Of a stretch of 53,477 nucleotides of DNA, positions 7,199 to 16,907 are shown one piece after another. Positions within the stretch are counted from its first letter, which is position 1. Every line of letters starts with the position of its first letter. The notes under the pieces were generated by a model. The model worked only from the letters and a program-made list of their open reading frames with translations, was not told the origin of the DNA and made no database searches. Made by a program: the position numbers and the translations under genes. Source of the stretch: an uncultured Lachnospiraceae bacterium (GTDB lineage Bacteria; Bacillota; Clostridia; Lachnospirales; Lachnospiraceae); assembly GCA_934292725.1 (NCBI GenBank), contig CAKQXY010000022.1:1-53477 (forward strand), written 5' to 3'.

Positions 7199-7735
7199 TT
7201 ATTTTTTTATACAAAGCTTCAGTGTATTATCATTTGAAACTTCACTATTAAATCTATCTTGAAATTCTTCTACAAAATCATATAACTTATTTATATAATC
7301 TCCTGGATTCGTTGCTCCCTCTATAAGTTTCTCATAAAGAACATCTACTCCACCTCTTACATAACTATCAAATCGTTCTTCATCTTTAGGATCTTCTCCC
7401 ATATGGCGAAAAGCTTTATCAATTCGCTTATCCTCATCTGACTCATATTGCTTATCAAGCAGCATTATCAAACGAAAATTATATACCAACTCTTCTTGTG
7501 AATAAATAACTCTATCACCCATTACGTTTTGATTGTACACTTGATTGGTCTCTGGATTCCTTGTGTCATCTAATTTAGCGGTTCTTCCATATAGAAAACC
7601 AATCAACGGTGCATTTACATACACATCGACATTTCTAATAAATAGCTGTGCTTTACTCTTAGCATCAAACACACTTGTTAACTGATCGACACGCTGTGCA
7701 TGCCTACCTTTAAAACGATATTGCTTATCAAACAT
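7199..7735 (-). CDS. unknown 178-aa protein of the phosphorothioation-like operon
   Basis: It starts MFDKQYRFKGRHA with AGGAGG seven bases upstream, 10 bp after the DndD-like gene. It is soluble and acidic at the C-terminus, with no membrane segment. A motif AQLFIRNVDVYVNAPLIGFLYGR around residues 27-49 looks like a conserved core. I do not recognise a family. DndE, the small tetrameric DNA-nick-binding protein of Dnd systems, is the positional candidate after DndD, but DndE is shorter (about 110-130 aa) and I see no clear likeness. Its tight coupling to the SMC-like ATPase suggests it is an obligatory partner. Confidence 0.75.
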   Translation of the reverse strand: MFDKQYRFKGRHAQRVDQLTSVFDAKSKAQLFIRNVDVYVNAPLIGFLYGRTAKLDDTRNPETNQVYNQNVMGDRVIYSQEELVYNFRLIMLLDKQYESDEDKRIDKAFRHMGEDPKDEERFDSYVRGGVDVLYEKLIEGATNPGDYINKLYDFVEEFQDRFNSEVSNDNTLKLCIKK

Positions 7736-7745
7736 AACATGCCTC

Positions 7746-9740
7746 CTATACCAATACTGTTTCAAATTCATTTTTCTTATCAAAATAGTGTCTACTTCCA
7801 ATTCTATCTCCCATATATTCTTCAGCTAGTTCGCCATCTGTATCCTTTATAAAAATAATGACCTGATCAGCTGTTTCTGGAAGCGCCTTACACACTGTTT
7901 TAATTCTTCTTTTATCAAATGCTGACAAAGGAGCATCCATTACTAATGGATATGGTTCTGAAGACAGTAACTGTGCATCCTCATCTGTAGAATTTCTATT
8001 ATCACGAGCCATCTTAATTATGCCCGTAATAAATGCAAATATTACTGATATACTCTGGGCTGTTGATGTTTCAACATCTCCTTCATAATCTGTCGCATAT
8101 ACTGAAATATGATATTTATCATCTATAGTTAAATACAAACCACCTTCATAAATTTTCTTAAAAATATCATTAATTGTTGTTTGTAATCGCTCACGAATTT
8201 GAGCCTCACTCGTTGTATACTCTTCTTGCAACTCCCTATATATTCTTTCAGCATATGTCTTATATATTTCTATTTTTTTATTATTTTCATCTAACAGCGT
8301 AAGATTACGACGTTCTGTATCTGCTCGTTCCATTTCATTTTCTCTTTTACTTCTTTCAGCAATCTTACGATCTCTTTCATTATTATCATTACGAATAGTT
8401 TGTTCGCAAATCTGAAGTTCATTATGAATAGCGCGAACTTTTGCCCGGACATCTCCTCCGCTAAGCTTATTTTCCACAGTTCCCAATTCATCATTTAGGT
8501 CTACAAGTTCATCTTCTTGTTGACTAATTACCGCCAAGTTATCTCTAATTTTACTATATACATCCTCACAATCATTCACCCGACGCTTTGACTCTTTTTT
8601 AAACTCACCAATTGTCGTGCTAATAGATTGCGGTGGCAGATAATCAATCAACTCTCTAACTTTTGTATAAGGAACAGTTCCTTCATCCAAATGTGTGCCA
8701 CAAATACATATCTTTTGTTTCAAAAGATACTCTATTGTTTTTGCATGCATATGTGGGATATCCTTTCCCATAAAGTCTTTTTCTGACAAAAGTTCCACTG
8801 CACGCTGAATTAATGAAATTGAGAAAAACGAACTAAGATTATCGTTAAAATCTACACTTATTAATTTATATACTCTAGACTTTGCTTCTTCTACTGCTTT
8901 AATTTTTTTTACAAGCTTTTCCTTTTTTTCCTGTAATGCTTCACCTTCATTGTATTGTTTAATCTCCTCCGTCTTTTCCTCCTTCCTAATTCTTGCTAAC
9001 TCAATCTCAGTATCCAATTCTTCAATACGATTATCAATTGCTTCGATTTCAATCTTACAATGTTCTATAGTATCCGTATACTCTTTAATTTTAACATTAC
9101 TCTTCGCGCTATAACTTGCCTCATAACTACTAATAACACTGTTTCTTAATCTAGGATTAAAATGCTGAATAGCACTATACATAGCATTTAATCCTAAAAG
9201 TCCTTTTACTGCTTCCGCAAAGTCTGTAGCCTTTTTTCCTGTGGAAATATCTTTGCTCATTTTCTCAATACGTTCACCATCAAAAAAGAAATATCTTGAT
9301 AATTCTTTTGGAAGAATACTCTTTACTTCGCTTTCACATTGAGACTTCTTTATATAGGCAGTATTTCCTGAAGCATCTTTCTTAGAAATATCAAAAACTG
9401 TATTGTCTGCTTTTATTTTATTAGAGTTATCTTTACGATATATCTGCTCTCTAATAAGAGTATAATCGACTTCACCATGGTGAAGCTTTAAGACAACCTG
9501 AACTTTTTGTTCCTGCCCAGGTCTCATCTCTGTAGCTGCCATTTTATTTAATATATTTTTATCAGAAAATTCTGTTTCACCATAAAGGCACCAAAAAAAT
9601 GCTTGCGCAAACGTAGTTTTACCGGTACCATTTTCACCAATAATAATGGTCACATTCTTTCCATTAACTCCCTCAGCAAAATCGATAGATTCATTTCTAA
9701 ACTGCCGGAAGTTTTCAAGTTTTATCGATTGAAGTAACAT
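7746..9740 (-). CDS. DndD-like SMC/Rad50-type ATPase, 664 aa
   Basis: Residues 1-55 begin with KLENFRQFRN and a Walker A GENGTGKTT at 35-43. FFFDGERIEK at 151-160 is characteristic of DndD-like and related SMC ATPases. Long coiled-coil arms follow (about 205-290 and 385-515), separated by a possible zinc-hook remnant CICG at 345-348. The C-terminal half-domain has a signature-like AQSISVIFAF (561-570) and Walker B YPLVMDAPLS (597-606, Asp602). DndD couples ATP hydrolysis to DNA work in Dnd phosphorothioation clusters. The ribosome binding site GGAGGAAGC lies inside the preceding 54-aa ORF, which overlaps this gene by 19 bp. It could belong to the restriction half rather than the modification half, since the cluster already has an SspC-like ATPase. 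Confidence 0.75.
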   Translation of the reverse strand: MLLQSIKLENFRQFRNESIDFAEGVNGKNVTIIIGENGTGKTTFAQAFFWCLYGETEFSDKNILNKMAATEMRPGQEQKVQVVLKLHHGEVDYTLIREQIYRKDNSNKIKADNTVFDISKKDASGNTAYIKKSQCESEVKSILPKELSRYFFFDGERIEKMSKDISTGKKATDFAEAVKGLLGLNAMYSAIQHFNPRLRNSVISSYEASYSAKSNVKIKEYTDTIEHCKIEIEAIDNRIEELDTEIELARIRKEEKTEEIKQYNEGEALQEKKEKLVKKIKAVEEAKSRVYKLISVDFNDNLSSFFSISLIQRAVELLSEKDFMGKDIPHMHAKTIEYLLKQKICICGTHLDEGTVPYTKVRELIDYLPPQSISTTIGEFKKESKRRVNDCEDVYSKIRDNLAVISQQEDELVDLNDELGTVENKLSGGDVRAKVRAIHNELQICEQTIRNDNNERDRKIAERSKRENEMERADTERRNLTLLDENNKKIEIYKTYAERIYRELQEEYTTSEAQIRERLQTTINDIFKKIYEGGLYLTIDDKYHISVYATDYEGDVETSTAQSISVIFAFITGIIKMARDNRNSTDEDAQLLSSEPYPLVMDAPLSAFDKRRIKTVCKALPETADQVIIFIKDTDGELAEEYMGDRIGSRHYFDKKNEFETVLV

Positions 9741-9886
9741 TTTGCTTCCTCCTCAATTTTACTTTTAATCCAATTTACCATTTGCTGATCTGTCATTTGC
9801 CTAGTTTTCAGATTTCTATTTTCTTGGATAATAATTTTACGCTTTAACCGATCAATTGATTTATCATCAATTTTAATTTCTTCCAT
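9722..9886 (-). CDS. 54-aa microprotein between helicase and SMC ATPase
   Basis: An ATG at 9886 follows AAGGA with six bases of spacing. The frame runs MEEIKIDDKSIDRLKRK... to a TAA at 9722-9724. It overlaps the helicase end by 14 bp and the start of the SMC-like gene by 19 bp, a 4-gene style translational coupling. It is helical and highly charged, with no membrane segment or signal. Without it there would be a 132-bp gap in an operon that otherwise has almost none. It may be a small accessory subunit of the helicase/ATPase complex. The family is not recognised. Confidence 0.65.
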   Translation of the reverse strand: MEEIKIDDKSIDRLKRKIIIQENRNLKTRQMTDQQMVNWIKSKIEEEAKCYFNR

Positions 9887-12104
9887 AATCATTCCTTACC
9901 CTTTCTGAAACATCTTCATCAGCTTCTGTGATGTGATATGCTTCTTGTATATCCCAAATCAAATTATTTGCTTCCATCGAATTCATTGAAAGACGGCCAA
10001 ATTCCTTAATCCTTGCAAGTTCATTTTTAACAAGCGGCAAATCTCTTTGTGCTTGCTCTATTGTTAATCCAGAAACAGAATCCAATGTTCTCGGTAATGT
10101 CACAAAGTCGTATATTATAGCATAGGGCTTATTTTCTGCTTTTCTAAGCACACGGCCTCTTCGCTGAATATACTCTTTAGGATTTGTCGTACTTGCTAAA
10201 ATAAAAGCAGTCCTTATACTTGGAATATTTACTCCTTCATCCAAACATTTGATCGCTACAATAGCTTGTAACCTGTCACCTTTTTGAAACTGCTCCTTTA
10301 TAATTGTTCTAGTTTCCATGCTTTCTTCAGAAGTAAATTTTGCTACTTCCATATGAAATTCATTTCCTAAAATCTTAGTCACAGCTTCAATTTGTCTGAT
10401 GTCATTTTCATCGGTATTTGAACTATCCGCATCTTCATTAACTACATTAGTTGCTCCACAATATACCAATATATTGTTATCATTCACATAAGGTTCTATA
10501 TATTCTCTTAAAGCTTCAAGTTTTTGGCTTGCCCCTGCAATAATTCTTGCTCTTTCTAGTGCAAGAATTTCACCTCGCTTATTTAACTTGTATTCTCCAT
10601 CTTTACCTTTAATCAGACATTTTGACATTTCATAGGATTTTTGTCCATACATTTCAAGTTCTTCATCTGTTAAATGTACTGTAATAGGATAATACTTATA
10701 TTTCGTTAATTTATCTTCTGCAATAGCTCTTTCTAGTGAATATTCTATACATTTCTTTCCGAAAAAATTATATAACATAGCTGTGCCTTCATCGTCTCTA
10801 TGTCTATCTAAGGTTGCTGAAAGAGCTAATCTATATGTAAATCGATCATTCAATAACTTTGCATAATTTTTTGCTCCAAAATTATGCGCTTCATCAACTA
10901 CAAGCAAAATTGACGACTGAATTTTATTTATCTCCTCTTGTACTATAGAATTGGCAAAAGTTGCATTTGTACAAACGAAGCAAAAAAAACTTTTCTCCCT
11001 ACGCAATTTCTGATCTCTTACAGCACGAGCTAATCTTTTTTTCCAATCCTTCTGTGGTGAACTGCTATATCCTATAATAGGTTTAATATTAAATTTTACG
11101 ATATCTTCAACCCATTGTTCCACCAAATGCTGATATGGACAAACAATAATTACTGCCAGAACATCATCTAAATCCTCAGAAAGTTTTGATATCGCCCCAA
11201 GTCCAGTAAGAGTCTTTCCTGTACCCGTAGCCATATCAAAAATTCCTTTATAGTTTTCACCAACCCAAGAAGCTATAGCCTTCTTCTGATAATCTCTAAG
11301 CTCTATATTTTGAGGAACTCTTGCGCCTATAATTTCTTGTCGTTCTTTTGCCATATCATTAATCTTTGTAGCATAAGTTAAAATTCTCTTTGCAAATTGT
11401 TCCTTATCAATATTAAAATTCGGAGATTTTTTTCTATATTTTTCTATCAATGCATCTGTTATATTAGGAAATTTAAGGACTTTAATATTAGGTTCTATAT
11501 TATTCCAAATAGAATAAAACGCATTTTCTTTAAGCTTTACTCTTTCTGCTTCATTTGAATCTCCCCAGCTTTTAAAAACGTCCATTGTCTCATAATTTAT
11601 AGACATTGCCGTAGCTGACTCATTATTAGATCCAGAAAATGCAATCTTATTTCCCCACATATCTTCCATAATACCCATTTTTTCATGATACATACCTATA
11701 CCTCCATGATCTTCAGTATAGGCAACCTGAATATCCATAATGCCATCAGCAATCAAAGATGCTAAAAGATTCAAACGTTCCATTGAATAGTAATCTGTCG
11801 GTTCCTCCACTATTTGAGCCATTAAAGCTCTTTCTATAATTTGTTTTCTATCCTCATACCCTTTTTTTATTGCCTCTATATCTTCATCTGACAAATATGG
11901 TGACGTAACAATTTGAATTTTTCCACCTTCCGAAGCCATTTCTGCAATACCCTTAGATATTTCAACCAATGCCGAAGATGAAAAAAATCCTACAGCTCTC
12001 TTATATAAAACAGCCTCTTTTAAAAATGGTATATAAAAATCCTGAACCATATTATCAATCAATGATCTATACTCATTCTTTACTTTGTGATCTTTAAAGC
12101 TCAT
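9873..12104 (-). CDS. SF2 helicase with N-terminal PLD-like nuclease domain, 743 aa
   Basis: Residues 1-200 form a phospholipase-D-like domain: VGFFSSSAL at 38-46 and the HxK motif YHEKMGIMED with His140 and Lys142, followed by FSGSNNESATA at 156-166. A DEAD/DEAH helicase core follows: DYQKKA (271-276), Walker A MATGTGKT (291-298), DEAH (404-407), LSATLDR (428-434) and motif VI QRRGRVLR near 655. PLD plus SF2 helicase architectures are known in restriction-type systems, including helicases annotated as phosphorothioation-dependent restriction enzymes. It is translated 18 bp after the cysteine desulfurase gene. It is the best candidate for the effector that cuts unmodified phage DNA. Only one HxK is clear, so a nuclease dimer is likely. 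Confidence 0.85.
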   Translation of the reverse strand: MSFKDHKVKNEYRSLIDNMVQDFYIPFLKEAVLYKRAVGFFSSSALVEISKGIAEMASEGGKIQIVTSPYLSDEDIEAIKKGYEDRKQIIERALMAQIVEEPTDYYSMERLNLLASLIADGIMDIQVAYTEDHGGIGMYHEKMGIMEDMWGNKIAFSGSNNESATAMSINYETMDVFKSWGDSNEAERVKLKENAFYSIWNNIEPNIKVLKFPNITDALIEKYRKKSPNFNIDKEQFAKRILTYATKINDMAKERQEIIGARVPQNIELRDYQKKAIASWVGENYKGIFDMATGTGKTLTGLGAISKLSEDLDDVLAVIIVCPYQHLVEQWVEDIVKFNIKPIIGYSSSPQKDWKKRLARAVRDQKLRREKSFFCFVCTNATFANSIVQEEINKIQSSILLVVDEAHNFGAKNYAKLLNDRFTYRLALSATLDRHRDDEGTAMLYNFFGKKCIEYSLERAIAEDKLTKYKYYPITVHLTDEELEMYGQKSYEMSKCLIKGKDGEYKLNKRGEILALERARIIAGASQKLEALREYIEPYVNDNNILVYCGATNVVNEDADSSNTDENDIRQIEAVTKILGNEFHMEVAKFTSEESMETRTIIKEQFQKGDRLQAIVAIKCLDEGVNIPSIRTAFILASTTNPKEYIQRRGRVLRKAENKPYAIIYDFVTLPRTLDSVSGLTIEQAQRDLPLVKNELARIKEFGRLSMNSMEANNLIWDIQEAYHITEADEDVSERVRNDYGRN

Positions 12105-12122
12105 AAAGTGGCATCCCCCTTC

Positions 12123-13268
12123 CTACAAATTTTCTTCAATATATTCTAATGCTTCTTGTAATTCTTCAAAGTCTTTATCGGTTGTAAAAAAATTAACACT
12201 AAACCGTATTGTTCCTGAAGGATAAGTTCCAAGAAATTGATGTGCTAACGGTGCGCACTGTAATCCAGTACGCACTGCAATACCCTTCCTATCAAATATG
12301 CTTCCCGCACTATCACTACTAATTCCATCAATTAAGCACGAAACAATACCAACATATTTTTTATTAGGACTATTTCCTACTATTTTGATAAAATCATATT
12401 GCTCTAACAATTCAATAAGACGATTCCTGTTAATTTCTTCTTGTTTTTTTAAATTTTCTATTGTAATTTTCTGTATCCAGTCAACCGCCGCATTAAGCCC
12501 AGCAATTCCAGAAATATTCAATGTTCCCATCTCATATTTTTCTGGAATACTTTCTGGCATATCTTGATTTGCTGATTCATAACCAGTACCTCCAAAAATA
12601 ACTGATGGTAAATTCACTGATGGATTCATTATAAATCCAGAAATACCAGTCGGTCCATATAATGTCTTATGCCCTGCAAACACTGCAAAATCAAACACAT
12701 TCAATCCTAAATTGCAATCTACAATTCCCGCTGTCTGGGCCATATCAACTAATGTAATTGCTCCATATTTTTTTGCTATTGAAAAAATACTTTCAACAGG
12801 TGAAACAAGACCTATAACATTGCTTGCATGACTTACTATTACAAAATCAGGCTTTATAGAATCAAATTGATATCTAATTTTTTCAAGATCATACTGTAAA
12901 TCTTTATTTACTGCCAATTGTGTAACAGTAATCTGATTATTTTTTTTAAAATGCTGCAATGTTCTAGTTACAGCATTATGCTCAAACGGACTTATATATA
13001 TATGTCGAGCTCCATTTACTATTACACCTTGAATAATAATGTTCAAGGCAATTGTCGCTGTCGGTGCAAAAATCACTTGCTTAGCAGGACAATGCATCAA
13101 TTCCTGTATTTTTTTTCTTGTTTCAGAAATCAGCTTACCTGCTGAAATAGACATAGTATACTCTCCTCGTCCTACGCTTCCACCACTTTTACGGTAAAAT
13201 TCATCCATAAAAGCATATACGCATTCTGGCTTCGGATATGTAGTTGCCGCATTATCAAAATATGCCAT
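12123..13268 (-). CDS. cysteine desulfurase (SspA/DndA-like), 381 aa
   Basis: A class V aminotransferase fold: FDNAATTYPKP at 4-14, His97 (FEHNA), Asp175 (LVDMAQTAG), and the PLP lysine Lys201 in AGHKTLYGP. The catalytic cysteine Cys338 lies in RTGLQCAPLAH, the SufS-like rather than IscS-like arrangement. These enzymes take sulfur from L-cysteine as a persulfide. Its place between the SspC-like ATPase and the helicase, with a strong AGGAGG site, points to sulfur supply for DNA phosphorothioation, the role of SspA and DndA. It starts 11 bp after the preceding gene. A housekeeping function is unlikely given its operon. Confidence 0.85.
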   Translation of the reverse strand: MAYFDNAATTYPKPECVYAFMDEFYRKSGGSVGRGEYTMSISAGKLISETRKKIQELMHCPAKQVIFAPTATIALNIIIQGVIVNGARHIYISPFEHNAVTRTLQHFKKNNQITVTQLAVNKDLQYDLEKIRYQFDSIKPDFVIVSHASNVIGLVSPVESIFSIAKKYGAITLVDMAQTAGIVDCNLGLNVFDFAVFAGHKTLYGPTGISGFIMNPSVNLPSVIFGGTGYESANQDMPESIPEKYEMGTLNISGIAGLNAAVDWIQKITIENLKKQEEINRNRLIELLEQYDFIKIVGNSPNKKYVGIVSCLIDGISSDSAGSIFDRKGIAVRTGLQCAPLAHQFLGTYPSGTIRFSVNFFTTDKDFEELQEALEYIEENL

Positions 13269-13279
13269 TTATAAGCCTC

Positions 13280-16200
13280 CTAACATAAATCTTTTAAAAT
13301 TTCTATTAGAATTTGCCGTTTTTCTTGATCAGAAATTGCTCTTCCCATTGATTCAAGTGCTGCAATTACTTGATTGTGTAGCAACTTTCCTTTTCCTGTT
13401 CCTTCCACACTATTAAATCTTTTTGTAACTGCAACTCCATTATCATCTAAAAAAGTTATCTGATACGTGCTGGTTTTTTGAGATTCGGATATAGTCTTTA
13501 CCCCTGAGCGATGGGCTTCAGCAGTCTCTTTATATTTCTGAATATTCATTATATAAAGCTCTGCAATCTTTTCATCCCAGTCTTCTATTCTCAAATCCGT
13601 AGCAAGTTTCGCTAACCTTGTTATGGTAAAATCATCATCATTAGTAATTCCTTTGAAAAGTCCAAGACATCTTTCTGTTCCATCTGTAAACAATTGTTCA
13701 AAGACAGTTGGATCCAAAGACTCGCACCAATCTTTAATTACTGAAGATAATGACATCTTATCTACACATTTTTTTTCTCCAGGCAATACAAAAATCTCTT
13801 TTGTTTGTCTAATAAGATTTCTTTTTATATTTTTTAAATACTCATCATAAAATTTTTTAGCAGCCCCCACATTATCTGCTAATGTTTCCTGAAACTCACT
13901 CATTCCGAATATTCGTGGCAATTTATCGAACAACAATTCATTTCCACTACCATTTTGTTTGAGGTATTTTAATATTTCTTGGTATGCTTTGGGAATCTTC
14001 TTTCCTTCAGCAGTTTTTTTACTTTCTTTTGCATATTTTGGTAGCGCCATATACCATCGTCTCATTGCACTCACTACATAATCATATGAGTTTGCTCCTT
14101 TTTCTGACTCTACAATATATTCCACAAAATACTCAGCTAATCTATTAACAAAAGCTTCTTTCTCCGGGTTCCAATCCAAATACGCAAGAGTAAACATTTC
14201 TGGTTTTGCATTTATTTGTAATAATGTTTCTACCGATAATGTTACTTGCCCTAATTGATCTGAAATAATAACTTCTCTTTTATATTCATGCATTACTGCT
14301 GCAAGATAAATTGGAATTAATCCCTTTCTTAAACCAATATGAAATTCTGCTGATGTAAGTCTATAATACAATTCCTTAAAAGACATGGAACCATTTTGCC
14401 TTGTATCCATAATAAAATCTTCTATTACAGCAAGCATTTCGTCCATATGATTTATCGTAGTTGGTCTAAGGTTTAAACGAGGCAAGCCATTATTTTCTTC
14501 CCATACTCCTGTGCGCACAAGTGTACTTCTCATAATTGAAACTTCTTGTCCTGATCCTGCAAATCCCAAATTAGGTTCTAATTCGTTACGAAGTAGCGCT
14601 GCTACAATTTTATTTCTACTATTATTTGCAGTAGATGTTATTTCATTTCTATTCATCGCTTCATTATTAATGATAGGAGTAAGTGAATATATTTCATCGC
14701 AAATTGTTGACATCAATTCTGTTAATGCAGCTTTTCTACTAATTGTAATTTCATTTCCTTTATAGATATAGTGCGATTTATATTCCTCTGGTCTGATATA
14801 TCCACGTATAAAGGTTCCTATAACCTCTCTAAGATCTTCATATACTACTTCATATTCATCAAAAAGTACTTTGTCATCATTTGCATTATCTCTGAGAAGC
14901 GAAACTGCATTATATTCTTTAACAATACTTTCAATTTCCGAATAATGACGTGGAATAATAAAAATAATGCGTTCAATTTCACGACTCGTATTTAAGATTA
15001 TTTCTCTAATCCGTGAAATTGATCTCTCACTATGAGGAATAATACCATAAACTATACCATCTGCTTCTATTGACGCACTCTTCAACCTCCAATCTACCTC
15101 TTCTGTTACTTCGTCTTCATCAATGAATTCAAATGTAAAGTATCTAACCATATCCCGTTCATTATTATAACGTGATGGATATACATAATTATCAAAATTA
15201 GAATTATTCAAAGTATCTTTAACCGTAGTCCTCTTACTCTGAACTGCTACCATATCATTAATTTTCTGACGAATATCAACGCCTGAACTTTGTTTAAGGC
15301 GCAAAAAATTGTTACTCCTCTTTAAATAAATTACATATTCATTTTCAATCAAATTGTCGATTGCCCGATTTATTTCTGCTGGTGTATAGCTAACGGAGTA
15401 AATACTTACCAACTCATCTTTTGATGGTTGTAATTTTTCAAACTGTTCCAATATATACACTAATGCTAAAGTTTTTACTATTTTACTTTCAAGAGACTTG
15501 TCACTAAGCTTATCAAGAATCATTTCTGTTAATACATAAGTCTCATGTATACTTCCACCATATACCTCTTTCTTTAACAATGGTTCAAAATAATCATAAA
15601 TAATATCCGGTGTAATTAATTCAAAATGATCATCTTCATAAGTCTCCAGAAAAGCCGGCAATGTTGATATACCTGTTGCTGAAATAAATGTAAATAATGT
15701 TCTTTCGTTTTGAGCAACCCTCTCAGATAGTCTAGGAAGTACAAAAGTAGATATAGGATGAAGTGGATAGCAACCATACACAGTTTTCCGAATATATTTT
15801 TCATCTACATCGTTAAAAATATTATGTTTTTCATATCGTTGTAAAAGGTCGTCAAAGCTTTTAGAATATTCTTTACAAAATTCATCCCATTTCTCACTTT
15901 TCTTTTGAATAGCAGAAGCAATAATTTCATATGTTTGTGTAAAATTATTATTCAAATGAATATGCTTAAAGCGTTCTGACACTCCTCGCCACCCATCTAC
16001 TTTCTGCTTTGGAAGTTTATCAATATAATTAGCAATCTCCTTGTGTGAAATAAGCATTAAATGCATTTGATTTTCACCACTTCTATTGCATTTTTCTGCA
16101 AAATCCTGAAGCATTTTTGTATCGCTTACAGAAGCTTCCTTTATATTTGCCTCAAGGAATTTACTAAACTCATCATAAATAACATAAATTCCAGTATATC

Positions 16201-16903
16201 CTTTAGATTTTAATCCTCTTATTGCTTCTTCATATAAATCTACAACATCAAATCCTAAAAAAGGGTTAAATACACTTCCAGCAGTAAGATTTGGATATAA
16301 CTTTTCAAATTTCTCATACGCTTCTGTATTGAAATTTTGCAATTCTTCCGCAAACTGCTTAATAGGCATGTCAAGCTGTTCTTTAAGTTTTTTATAAGTC
16401 TCCGGAAACTCTTCTTTCCAACGATTAATTACTTGTATCGCTGCTTTATAGTTAGTTTCAGGCATTACATCCAAAAGCCCATTTGTAGACAATGTCCTTT
16501 GTAATGCAAGCAAAAATGCCTGCGATAAGCTCGTATTACTTCCAGTAATAATAACAGGAAGTATTTTATTATGTGATTCATAATAATTTTCTATAATCTG
16601 AAGAAGCCTAGGATTTTCTTGAATCCTTGGCATAGCCTTCTCAAACAAAATTCTTTCTCTCTTCATAAGCATAGCAATAATAGTAAGCACAATATGTGAC
16701 TTACCTTTTCCATATGCTCCAATTAATACTCTTGCCCTTTCATTAGACGTTGGATTCGTACTAAGAAGAATATCCTCCATTAATGTCAACGCCGATCTCG
16801 TCGGAATAAAGTTTTTTAATTTATCATCGTTATTCAAATCATATCCAATATTTACAGAATATTGAAAGCCTGACGCAACTGAAATCATTTTACTCATTGG
16901 CAT
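13280..16903 (-). CDS. large P-loop ATPase (SspC-like), 1207 aa
   Basis: Walker A IGAYGKGKSH lies at 61-70 and Walker B YVIYDEFSKF at 240-249. The rest is a long multi-domain protein with a WYL- or winged-helix-like middle (residues 480-540) and no membrane segment. This length and position, between DUF4007 and a cysteine desulfurase, match SspC, the ATPase of SspABCD single-strand phosphorothioation. BREX BrxC-type ATPases look somewhat similar, but no PglX or PglZ gene is here. The start may be 16903 or the in-frame ATG at 16897, with AGGTAA just upstream. It follows the DUF4007 gene by 4 bp, so translation is coupled. Confidence 0.75.
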   Translation of the reverse strand: MPMSKMISVASGFQYSVNIGYDLNNDDKLKNFIPTRSALTLMEDILLSTNPTSNERARVLIGAYGKGKSHIVLTIIAMLMKRERILFEKAMPRIQENPRLLQIIENYYESHNKILPVIITGSNTSLSQAFLLALQRTLSTNGLLDVMPETNYKAAIQVINRWKEEFPETYKKLKEQLDMPIKQFAEELQNFNTEAYEKFEKLYPNLTAGSVFNPFLGFDVVDLYEEAIRGLKSKGYTGIYVIYDEFSKFLEANIKEASVSDTKMLQDFAEKCNRSGENQMHLMLISHKEIANYIDKLPKQKVDGWRGVSERFKHIHLNNNFTQTYEIIASAIQKKSEKWDEFCKEYSKSFDDLLQRYEKHNIFNDVDEKYIRKTVYGCYPLHPISTFVLPRLSERVAQNERTLFTFISATGISTLPAFLETYEDDHFELITPDIIYDYFEPLLKKEVYGGSIHETYVLTEMILDKLSDKSLESKIVKTLALVYILEQFEKLQPSKDELVSIYSVSYTPAEINRAIDNLIENEYVIYLKRSNNFLRLKQSSGVDIRQKINDMVAVQSKRTTVKDTLNNSNFDNYVYPSRYNNERDMVRYFTFEFIDEDEVTEEVDWRLKSASIEADGIVYGIIPHSERSISRIREIILNTSREIERIIFIIPRHYSEIESIVKEYNAVSLLRDNANDDKVLFDEYEVVYEDLREVIGTFIRGYIRPEEYKSHYIYKGNEITISRKAALTELMSTICDEIYSLTPIINNEAMNRNEITSTANNSRNKIVAALLRNELEPNLGFAGSGQEVSIMRSTLVRTGVWEENNGLPRLNLRPTTINHMDEMLAVIEDFIMDTRQNGSMSFKELYYRLTSAEFHIGLRKGLIPIYLAAVMHEYKREVIISDQLGQVTLSVETLLQINAKPEMFTLAYLDWNPEKEAFVNRLAEYFVEYIVESEKGANSYDYVVSAMRRWYMALPKYAKESKKTAEGKKIPKAYQEILKYLKQNGSGNELLFDKLPRIFGMSEFQETLADNVGAAKKFYDEYLKNIKRNLIRQTKEIFVLPGEKKCVDKMSLSSVIKDWCESLDPTVFEQLFTDGTERCLGLFKGITNDDDFTITRLAKLATDLRIEDWDEKIAELYIMNIQKYKETAEAHRSGVKTISESQKTSTYQITFLDDNGVAVTKRFNSVEGTGKGKLLHNQVIAALESMGRAISDQEKRQILIEILKDLC

Positions 16904-16907
16904 TTAC

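Noticed and set aside
7199..7735. DndE identity for the 178-aa protein
   Set aside because: Too long and no likeness to DndE seen; kept as unknown.
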